A stretch of 8,843 nucleotides of DNA from Bacillota bacterium (GTDB taxonomy: Bacteria; Bacillota; Clostridia; Christensenellales; CAG-138). The stretch is from NCBI GenBank assembly GCA_023458355.1, contig JAEWZS010000113.1, positions 1 through 8,843 on the forward strand, written 5' to 3'. Of the stretch, positions 1 to 5,035 are shown one piece after another. The notes beneath the pieces were generated by a model that searched no databases, was not told where the DNA came from, and saw nothing but the letters and a program-made list of their open reading frames with translations. The position numbers and the translations under genes were made by a program. How positions within the stretch are numbered: position 1 is the stretch's first letter; every line of letters starts with the position of its first letter.

Positions 1-1792
1 GTGTACCGTCGCGGCGGCTTTGTTCAAGCTGTGCAATCTCCTTGGAGCGGCCTACGTACTCGGGTACACGGCGGGAAAGGGTGAACTGTGCAAGCTTTAG
101 AGGGTTGGAGCGGTAGGATGAGGTTTCGCCCGAAGGGATGAGCTCGTCTGTGGTGGTAACCGCATCGCGGATGACGGCTGCGAGGGGGAGGAGCACATTT
201 TCGGTGAGCGGGTACATCTTGGGCCAATCGGTGATGTTGGGACCAAGCTTCAGTTCTACGGTGGGGTCAGCCTTCTTATAGCCGTTGTAAACGCGCTTTT
301 CGTAGATACTGCCGTCAAAATTATACTCTACATCGGGTATAGTATAATCGATCTCAGTAGCCGCGGTGATGATGCCCCCGTTTTTCGCGGTGGCGGCGAT
401 GGAGCGCGCGTCCATAAGCGCGACAGCAGCAACCTGCCCGTCTCCGGGCTTGGAGCCTTCGCGGTTGGGGAAGTTGCGGGTGGTATGTCGAATGGAAAGC
501 CCTTGGTTGGCGGGCACATCGCCTGCACCAAAGCACGGGCCGCAGAAACTCGGTTTCATAATGGCGCCCGCCTTGATGAGCTTCTCAGTAGCACCCACGC
601 GGGTGAGGTCGAGGCTTACGGGAACGCTTGTGGGGTAAACAGAAAGGTTGAAATAGCCATTACCGATATCGCCGCCGCCTAAAATCTCAGCCGCCTCTAC
701 GATGTTGTCGAACAATCCGCCTGCGCAGCCGGCTATGATGCCCTGTTCTGCATGACCCCTACCCTTATCATCGACTTTGGAGGAAAGGTCAAGCTTTACT
801 TTTCCGCCGAGCTGCTTTGCGGCATCCTCTTCTACTTTTTTGAGGATTTCCTTGGCGTTTGCCTTAAACTCACGGATGGTATAGGCATTGCTCGGGTGGA
901 AGGGAAGTGCGATCATGGGCTCGACCTTGTCGAGCTCTATGGTGATCATACCGTCGTAGTATGCGCCGTCTTTCGGTGTGAGTTTCTTGTATGCGTCCTT
1001 GCGGCCGTGTATTTCGTAGAAACGCTCCACCAACGCATCGGTTTCCCAAATAGAGCTTAAGCAGGTGGTTTCGGTAGTCATCACGTCAATGCCGTTTCTG
1101 AATTCGACGGGCAGTGTATGTACGCCGGGGCCGACAAATTCCATAACCTTGTTGTTCACATAACCGTTTTCAAATGTGGCTTTGACGAGTGCTATGGCAA
1201 CGTCGTGCGGACCTACACCGCGCCTCGGTTTGCCGGTTAGGTAAACGAGAACCACTTCGGGTGCGTTTATATCATAGGTGTTGTTGAGAAGCTGCTTGGC
1301 AAGCTCGGGGCCGCCTTCGCCTACACCCATGGTGCCGAGTGCACCGTAGCGTGTATGGCTGTCGGAGCCTAAAATCATGGCGCCGCATTTGACCAGCGCT
1401 TCACGCGCGTAGGAGTGAATAACGCTCTGGTTTGCGGGCACATAGATACCGCCGTAACGCTTGGCAGCGGAAAGGCCAAATACATGATCGTCCTCGTTGA
1501 TGGTGCCGCCGACCGCACAAAGGCTGTTGTGGCAGTTGGTCATAGCGTAGGGCATGGGGAATTCCTTCATGCCGCTTGCGCGTGCGGTCTGAATAATGCC
1601 TACGTAGGTAATATCGTGGGAGGCCAGACTGTCGAAGCGTATTTTGAGCTTCTTTGAGTCACCCGACTTATTGTGTGCGCGGAGAATGGAATAGGCCATC
1701 GTGCGCTCGCGACCTTCGTCGGGCAAAATGTCATAACTCTGCTGCGGAACACCGTTTACAAGGTAAACGCCATGGTTTTTCAGGGTTATCAT
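1..1792 (-). CDS. Aconitase-superfamily [4Fe-4S] hydratase, YbhJ-like (partial, C-terminus beyond window)
   Basis: The minus strand is open from an ATG at 1792 to the left edge, giving 597 codons without a stop. The product begins MITLKNHGVYLVNG. Aconitase-family hallmarks are present: substrate-region GSDSHTRYGALG with D144-S145-H146, and three cysteines placed like the cubane ligands of aconitase, Cys356 in AGCAGGLFDN and Cys417/Cys420 in FCGPCFGAGD. The family dehydrates and rehydrates hydroxy-tricarboxylates in the cytoplasm using an Fe-S cluster as Lewis acid. The first cysteine lies in GCAGG rather than the GSCTNS of true aconitases, which suggests the poorly characterised hydratase branch that includes E. 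coli YbhJ (roughly 750 residues), so about 150 residues including the swivel domain should lie outside. A purine-rich AAGGTGAGAGGTG precedes the start. The superfamily call is firm; the branch and substrate are inference. Confidence 0.87.
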   Translation of the reverse strand, partial: MITLKNHGVYLVNGVPQQSYDILPDEGRERTMAYSILRAHNKSGDSKKLKIRFDSLASHDITYVGIIQTARASGMKEFPMPYAMTNCHNSLCAVGGTINEDDHVFGLSAAKRYGGIYVPANQSVIHSYAREALVKCGAMILGSDSHTRYGALGTMGVGEGGPELAKQLLNNTYDINAPEVVLVYLTGKPRRGVGPHDVAIALVKATFENGYVNNKVMEFVGPGVHTLPVEFRNGIDVMTTETTCLSSIWETDALVERFYEIHGRKDAYKKLTPKDGAYYDGMITIELDKVEPMIALPFHPSNAYTIREFKANAKEILKKVEEDAAKQLGGKVKLDLSSKVDDKGRGHAEQGIIAGCAGGLFDNIVEAAEILGGGDIGNGYFNLSVYPTSVPVSLDLTRVGATEKLIKAGAIMKPSFCGPCFGAGDVPANQGLSIRHTTRNFPNREGSKPGDGQVAAVALMDARSIAATAKNGGIITAATEIDYTIPDVEYNFDGSIYEKRVYNGYKKADPTVELKLGPNITDWPKMYPLTENVLLPLAAVIRDAVTTTDELIPSGETSSYRSNPLKLAQFTLSRRVPEYVGRSKEIAQLEQSRRDGT

Positions 1793-1899
1793 GCTGCACC
1801 TCTCACCTTTTATATTGGATATTGGGTAAAGAAAAGTTCTCTTCAAATTTATCTTAAACCAAAGTGCGTGCAGTTGCAAGAAAGGCATATGAAGAATAC

Positions 1900-1921
1900 C
1901 TGTATACAGCTAATCTGTATA
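1900..1921. promoter_or_regulatory. Operator-like inverted repeat in the hydratase/hemerythrin divergent spacer
   Basis: CTGTATACAG at 1900-1909 is a perfect 10-base palindrome. TATACAG (1903-1909) is also repeated in inverted orientation as CTGTATA (1915-1921) across five bases. A -10-like TATAAA (1918-1923) overlaps the right arm on the plus strand, but no convincing -35 box stands at the proper distance. The GTATAC core resembles the GT-N-AC operators bound by GntR-family repressors; that resemblance is only suggestive. Position between two divergent genes makes a regulator site plausible. Confidence 0.4.
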
Positions 1922-1924
1922 AAC

Positions 1925-1977
1925 GAGGTAAGGAAACCTCATAAAAATGTCGATGTATAAGAATAGACATTATTTAT
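1925..1977 (+). promoter_or_regulatory. Structured leader just upstream of the first hemerythrin
   Basis: Two successive hairpins can form in plus-strand RNA. GAGGT (1925-1929) pairs with ACCTC (1936-1940) over a six-base loop. Directly after it, ATAAAAATGTC (1941-1951) pairs with GACATT (1966-1971) plus TTTAT (1973-1977), leaving A1972 bulged and a 14-base loop: 11 pairs in all. The second hairpin ends four bases before the AGGAGG of the next gene (1982-1987). It is AU-rich, so stability is modest. It could tune ribosome access or protect the transcript; no known riboswitch class is recognised. Confidence 0.4.
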
Positions 1978-1994
1978 CATCAGGAGGAACACGT

Positions 1995-2396
1995 ATGCCT
2001 TGGAACCCTTTACTCTCTATCGGCGTGGGAAAAATTGACAAACAGCATGAAGAACTGTTTCAAAAGGCTGAAGCGCTTTTTGAAGCCGGAAAAAACGGAA
2101 AATCGAAGGAATACATCGGCGAGCTTTTGAAATTCTTAGGCGACTACACGGTAACCCACTTCAAGGATGAGGAAGCATACATGGCCGCAATCGGCTACCC
2201 CAATCTTGCACAACAAAAGCAGCAACATATGGGATTTGTAGAGCATTTTATGTCTATTAAAGAGGAATATGAAAAAAGCGGCGGTAATATACTCCTCATT
2301 TTAAACGCGAACAAGCTCATCATCGACTGGCTCACGCAGCATATTTCCGTAGAGGACAAGAAGATAGGGGAATTTGCGAAGCGCGCGGGAAAATAG
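1995..2396 (+). CDS. Bacteriohemerythrin, single domain (copy 1)
   Basis: This 133-residue protein is the normal length for a stand-alone bacterial hemerythrin, a cytoplasmic four-helix bundle that binds O2 at a non-heme di-iron centre and serves in oxygen storage, delivery or sensing. Family features are the MPWNP start, IDKQH (H18), HFKDEE (H55, E59), H78, and HISVED (H116, D121). The usual HxxxH on helix C reads Q74-KQQ-H78, so one normal Fe1 histidine is a glutamine. The start at 1995 is chosen over an in-frame ATG at 1947 because AGGAGG (1982-1987) sits seven bases upstream and MPW is the conserved family N-terminus. A second copy follows after 37 bases, probably on the same transcript. 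The family call is secure; the role is inferred. Confidence 0.93.
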   Translation: MPWNPLLSIGVGKIDKQHEELFQKAEALFEAGKNGKSKEYIGELLKFLGDYTVTHFKDEEAYMAAIGYPNLAQQKQQHMGFVEHFMSIKEEYEKSGGNILLILNANKLIIDWLTQHISVEDKKIGEFAKRAGK

Positions 2397-2433
2397 CGCT
2401 CCCAATGAGACATAAAATAAGGAGGTAAATTAT

Positions 2434-2835
2434 ATGCCATGGAACCCTTCGCTTGCGATAGGTGTTGATGCAATCGACAATCAGCATAGGATGTGGTTTG
2501 AGAAGGCCGACCAGCTTTTTGAAGCCGGAAAGAATCGCAAATCCGCAGAGTACATCGGCGAGATGCTTAACTTCTTGGATGATTATACCAAAAAGCACTT
2601 CCATGACGAGGAAGCGTACATGCTTTCTATCAACTACCCGGGATATGCAAACCAAAAAGCGCAGCACACTGCGTTTTTAGAAAACCTTAAAAAGCTTCAG
2701 GCCGATTATGCGCAGTCCGGCGGAAATATCCTCGTGGTGTTATACGCCAACCAGCTCGTGGTGGATTGGCTTATCAAGCATATCTCCACTGTGGATAAGC
2801 ATCTCGGGGATTATGCAAAGAACATGGGAAAATAG
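2434..2835 (+). CDS. Bacteriohemerythrin, single domain (copy 2)
   Basis: This 133-residue tandem paralogue of the preceding gene has 78 of 133 identical positions by hand count and no gaps. The ligand set matches: H18 (IDNQH), H55 and E59 (HFHDEE), H78, H116 and D121 (HISTVD), again with Gln at position 74 (NQKAQH) where the family normally has His. An extra His57 lies inside the HFHDE motif. A strong AAGGAGGT (2419-2425) is spaced eight bases from the ATG. The gene has its own ribosome site, sits 37 bases after copy 1, and is followed at once by a hairpin terminator, so the two most likely form a bicistronic operon. Divergence clusters on surface-type positions while GKxxKSxEYIGE, SGGNIL and the metal motifs are kept, which fits duplication with retained fold and possible specialisation. 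Confidence 0.93.
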   Translation: MPWNPSLAIGVDAIDNQHRMWFEKADQLFEAGKNRKSAEYIGEMLNFLDDYTKKHFHDEEAYMLSINYPGYANQKAQHTAFLENLKKLQADYAQSGGNILVVLYANQLVVDWLIKHISTVDKHLGDYAKNMGK

Positions 2836-2847
2836 AGCTTTCGTATA

Positions 2848-2877
2848 AAAAGCGCGGGTGTTTGTACCCGCGCTTTT
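2848..2877 (+). terminator. Intrinsic terminator of the hemerythrin operon
   Basis: A perfect 12-base stem, AAAAGCGCGGGT (2848-2859) with ACCCGCGCTTTT (2866-2877), encloses a six-base loop, starting 12 bases after the stop codon. The A-run before and T-run after would let it work in both directions. The T-tract is only four bases, so the next hairpin may assist. Confidence 0.85.
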
Positions 2878-3107
2878 GCATGTCAAAAAAGTGTCTTGCG
2901 ACACTTTTTTGAGGTTTACAGGAATCGCCTGTGCGTTCCGCACGGCCGGCGCTTCCTGAAAAGAAAGCCTTGCGTGGCAAGGCTTTTCGCTCGTGACGCG
3001 CATGTCGCCACTCGCGAACTTAGCCTCCGGGGGCTGCGGCCCCCGAACCCCCCAAAGGGTTTTTCGACAGTCTGAAGCAAGGGTGATTGCCCCCGCGCTT
3101 TTTCATG
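2867..3107. repeat. Near-identical 16-base direct repeats bracketing the hairpin-rich segment
   Basis: CCCGCGCTTTTGCATG at 2867-2882 and CCCGCGCTTTTTCATG at 3092-3107 match at 15 of 16 positions. The left copy is the 3' arm and tail of the hemerythrin terminator. The right copy lacks a pairing left arm. This could be the footprint of a small inserted element or a duplicated terminator tail; chance similarity of two GC-rich T-tailed sequences cannot be excluded. Confidence 0.4.
2885..2910. terminator. Second terminator-like hairpin
   Basis: AAAAAAGTGTC (2885-2895) and GACACTTTTTT (2900-2910) form a perfect 11-base stem with loop TTGC, ending in six T on either strand. It lies eight bases after the first terminator. 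It could be a back-up terminator for the hemerythrins or the end of a dispersed intergenic repeat; no minus-strand gene enters from the right here. Confidence 0.6.
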
Positions 3108-3190
3108 CAACTAACGGTATACAAAAAAGCAAAAGCAAAGGTATGTTAAGGGCTGCATTGCCGTGGTATGCTGTTCTTGAGGTGAAGGAT

Positions 3191-3868
3191 ATGGATTTTC
3201 AGGAGAAGCTGCAATTTTTCAGGAAGCAAAAGGGGTTTTCGCAGGAGATGCTTGGGGAACGGATCGGCGTTTCGCGGCAGGCGGTGGCGAAATGGGAGAC
3301 GGGTGTCGCGCTGCCGGATATCATAAATCTCGTTAAATTGAGCGGCCTTCTTTGTGTAACGCTCGCCAGGCTTTTGAAGGACGATGAAGACGAGTGCCAT
3401 ATAGCCGCACAAAAGGATGCCCCTTCCTTGCAGGAGCGACTCAAAGATTTTTTGTGCGAGGCAAAAAGGAACACCTATGCGGCGGGCGGACCGCAATGCA
3501 CGGCTTCGCGTCCAAATTCGCATGATTTTATGTTTGAGTTGGGCGATTATACCTATATAGATACTTATTTGGGCGGTGAGTGTTTTGCCGGCGAGGAAGC
3601 CGTGTGGGAAAACGGCGTTCCCATCTGGGCGATGAACTACGTCGGGCGCGTTTTGGAGGAGCGTTTTTCAGGTAAATTCTTAAATGAAGCGCTTATGCAT
3701 GTACCGGAGGCATTTCCGTGCCGCGGTCCTGCGCTCTATACAAACGGGGATTATACCTACACCTGCCGCATACAAGGCGACTTTTCATGGTACGGGGGGA
3801 TGGAGGAGATATTCTGCCGCGATTTAAAGGTATATGAATGTCGGTTCCACGGAGGGAAGTTAAAGTAA
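3191..3868 (+). CDS. XRE-family transcriptional regulator with C-terminal DUF5680 domain
   Basis: This is a 225-residue two-part protein. Residues about 5-62 form a Cro/CI-type helix-turn-helix (LQFFRKQKGFSQEMLGERIG, then VSRQAVAKWETG and LPDIINLVKLS), expected to bind an operator DNA. After a linker with charged DDEDE, residues about 86-222 match the DUF5680 pattern: LCEAKRNTYA, SRPNSHDF, YIDTYLGGECFAGEEAVW, AMNYVGRV, GDYTYTCRI, and the ending YECRFHGG. DUF5680 has no known reaction; a ligand- or partner-sensing role is inference. The start at 3191 (MDFQEKL) is chosen because it begins the helix-turn-helix directly and GAGGTGAAGG lies just upstream; in-frame upstream codons are not family-like. 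It is monocistronic, closed by a terminator that begins at its stop. Its targets are unknown. Confidence 0.87.
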   Translation: MDFQEKLQFFRKQKGFSQEMLGERIGVSRQAVAKWETGVALPDIINLVKLSGLLCVTLARLLKDDEDECHIAAQKDAPSLQERLKDFLCEAKRNTYAAGGPQCTASRPNSHDFMFELGDYTYIDTYLGGECFAGEEAVWENGVPIWAMNYVGRVLEERFSGKFLNEALMHVPEAFPCRGPALYTNGDYTYTCRIQGDFSWYGGMEEIFCRDLKVYECRFHGGKLK

Positions 3869-3896
3869 AATGGCGAGGAATGTCTCCTCGCCATTT
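3868..3896. terminator. Bidirectional terminator between convergent genes
   Basis: AAATGGCGAGGA (3868-3879) and TCCTCGCCATTT (3885-3896) form a perfect 12-base stem with a five-base loop. It overlaps the last base of the regulator's stop codon and lies 19 bases beyond the stop of the minus-strand gene, so it can serve both transcripts. The T-tract is short on each side. Confidence 0.82.
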
Positions 3897-3915
3897 ACAG
3901 TATAATTGTATTCAT

Positions 3916-4263
3916 TTAATAAATTGTATTTCCGCAATGGATGTCAAACGGCGCGATACTCATTTTTTGAATATCCTTCCAATAGGTATCAAAAAACCAT
4001 TTAATCGCTTTGCCATAGCTTTCTTTAGTATCAAACTCCCAGTAGGAAAAATACTTGACGCATTTTACAATCTTGGTTAATTCTCTGGGAGCATCTCCGA
4101 GTTCAATTCCGTCTATCGTAAAAAACCGCTTGCAATATTTAATGTCAATACAACCCGGCTGTTGACTTTGCATCTGTGCGGCAACTTCTATAAGGCTTTC
4201 AAATTCATTTAACTTATCCGGGCGTACTTGAAATATCTTGACCTCAGAAAAACTGCCTTTCAT
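3916..4263 (-). CDS. Small ABM-like (dimeric alpha/beta barrel) protein
   Basis: This 115-residue protein starts MKGSFSEVKIFQVRP. The pattern of a first beta strand with KIFQV, an amphipathic helix (KLNEFESLIEVAAQMQ), PGCIDIKYCKR, then a KYFSYWEFDTKESY strand-helix segment and a W-rich helix resembles the antibiotic-biosynthesis-monooxygenase fold of small dimeric ferredoxin-like proteins. Members range from heme- or quinol-acting monooxygenases to proteins of unknown role, and no catalytic residue can be assigned. The start at 4263 is preferred over upstream in-frame ATGs because GAGGTGG precedes it and the fold begins there. It stands alone between the hpt terminus and a convergent regulator, with an inverted repeat and a TATACT box upstream, so it is probably its own transcription unit. 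By eye it is more AT-rich than its neighbours, hinting at a separate origin. Confidence 0.7.
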   Translation of the reverse strand: MKGSFSEVKIFQVRPDKLNEFESLIEVAAQMQSQQPGCIDIKYCKRFFTIDGIELGDAPRELTKIVKCVKYFSYWEFDTKESYGKAIKWFFDTYWKDIQKMSIAPFDIHCGNTIY

Positions 4264-4300
4264 TTTCCACCTCATCAGCCCGTACCGTAATGGCGATGTC

Positions 4301-4331
4301 AGTATAAAACACGGGCGGATACTATCCACCC
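4301..4331 (-). promoter_or_regulatory. Candidate -10 box and inverted repeat upstream of the ABM-like gene
   Basis: On the minus strand a TATACT (-10-like, 4306-4301) lies 37 bases before the start codon. Seven bases upstream of it is an inverted repeat, GGGTGGAT and ATCCGCCC around AGT (4331-4313), whose single mismatch becomes a U-G wobble in minus-strand RNA. The repeat occupies the place between -10 and -35 where a repressor could act. No good -35 box is seen, so this may need an activator or be coincidental. Confidence 0.35.
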
Positions 4332-4384
4332 TTACAAGTGGTTTGCATTGCAGTAGCAGCACAAGCGGCGGGAAAAACAACCCC

Positions 4385-4414
4385 GGCGCTACGCGCCACC
4401 CCTCCAAGGAGGGG
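4385..4414. repeat. REP-like double palindrome in the spacer
   Basis: Two palindromes lie side by side: GGCGC-TAC-GCGCC (4385-4397) and CCCCTCC-AA-GGAGGGG (4399-4414). Each is perfect. The GC-rich paired-hairpin design resembles dispersed intergenic repeats of Clostridia, but copy number cannot be judged from one window. It may also help end the hpt transcript, for which no classical terminator is visible; in minus-strand RNA the GCGCC arm is followed by GGGG and a U-rich TTGTTTTT. Confidence 0.5.
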
Positions 4415-4477
4415 AATAATCCGCCCCTATCAAAAGGCTCTATGTTTCTGTAATGATAGACGCGACAGCGAAGCGCC

Positions 4478-5035
4478 TTAGCCGCTATACACCTCCGGCT
4501 TCATCACACCGATGTAGGGGAGGTTGCGGTAATAGTCTTCGCAGTCGAGGCCGTAGCCTACAACAAATTCATTGGGAATTACGAAACCGACGTAATCGGG
4601 TTTGATATCGCATTCGCGGCGTTCGGGTTTATCAAGAAGGCATGCAATCTTTAAAGAGGCCGGTTCGCGGGACCTTAAAAGCGTGGTCAGGTGGTTTAAG
4701 GTAAGTCCGCTGTCCATGATATCTTCTACAATCAGCACATGCCTGTTGGTAATGCTCGTGTCAATGTCCTTCGAGATGCGCACAATGCCCGAGGTTTTGG
4801 AACTGTTGCCATAGCTTGAAATGGACATAAAGTCCATTTCGAGATGGCATGTCATCTGTCGGCTTAGGTCGGAGAAGAAATGCACTGCGCCCTTGAGTAT
4901 GCAGATAAGGATTACGTTTTTCCCCTCGTAATCCTCGCTAAGCTCTTTCCCGAGCTCCGCGATGCGCGTCTTTAATTGCTCCTCGCTCAAAAGTGTGTAC
5001 TTGATATCGTTGTTCATGTTGGTTTTGTCAGCCAT
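4478..5035 (-). CDS. hpt: Hypoxanthine(-guanine) phosphoribosyltransferase
   Basis: This is a 185-residue type I phosphoribosyltransferase that joins hypoxanthine or guanine to PRPP to form IMP or GMP in purine salvage, in the cytoplasm. Visible motifs are ILKGAVHF (46-53), the flexible SSYGNSSKTSG loop (73-83), the PRPP-binding loop VLIVEDIMDSGLTL (100-113) with acidic E104-D105, and the purine-binding end KPDYVGF...YGLDCEDYYRNLPYIG (145-176). Length is normal. The start at 5035 has GGAGG six bases upstream and lies inside the end of tilS: the genes share 8 bases (ATGGCTGA), which implies translational coupling. An alternative Met7 is possible but lacks its own ribosome site. tilS-hpt order is conserved in Bacillota, where ftsH usually follows; here it does not. 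Confidence 0.96.
   Translation of the reverse strand: MADKTNMNNDIKYTLLSEEQLKTRIAELGKELSEDYEGKNVILICILKGAVHFFSDLSRQMTCHLEMDFMSISSYGNSSKTSGIVRISKDIDTSITNRHVLIVEDIMDSGLTLNHLTTLLRSREPASLKIACLLDKPERRECDIKPDYVGFVIPNEFVVGYGLDCEDYYRNLPYIGVMKPEVYSG

Larger units (their letters stand above)
2836..3190. other. Hairpin-rich gene-free region
   Basis: No convincing gene lies in these 355 bases. Besides the two terminator-like hairpins it holds a 10-base stem AAAGCCTTGC/GCAAGGCTTT with a three-base loop (2964-2986) and a GC-rich 7-base stem CGGGGGC/GCCCCCG with loop TGCG in the stretch just before 3055. Four good hairpins in about 200 bases exceed what one terminator needs. An open frame entering from 2993 and running into the regulator is judged non-coding because it crosses the GC hairpin and begins with residues foreign to the family. 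The right-hand third (about 3108-3190) is A-rich and must hold the regulator's promoter, but no clear -35/-10 pair was found. Confidence 0.6.

Noticed and set aside
366..1857. Several plus-strand open frames of 65-102 codons opposite the hydratase
   Set aside because: They lie antisense to a long, family-consistent coding region and have no recognisable domains or good ribosome sites.
1947..1994. Upstream in-frame start for hemerythrin copy 1
   Set aside because: It would add 16 residues lying over the leader hairpin; AGGAGG and the conserved MPW start point to 1995.
2195..2667. Minus-strand open frames opposite the hemerythrins
   Set aside because: Shadows of two clear coding genes, without domain features.
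2848..3060. CRISPR array or tRNA cluster
   Set aside because: The hairpins differ in sequence and spacing, there are no regular repeats and spacers, and no cloverleaf or CCA-like pattern is seen.
2993..3190. Sixty-six-codon N-terminal extension of the XRE regulator
   Set aside because: It translates through a GC-rich hairpin and repeat region, has no ribosome site, and the family begins at the helix-turn-helix.
4264..4407. N-terminal extension of the ABM-like protein, with a hydrophobic stretch that mimics a signal peptide
   Set aside because: It crosses the inverted repeat and part of the REP-like element; the proper ribosome site and fold start are at 4263.
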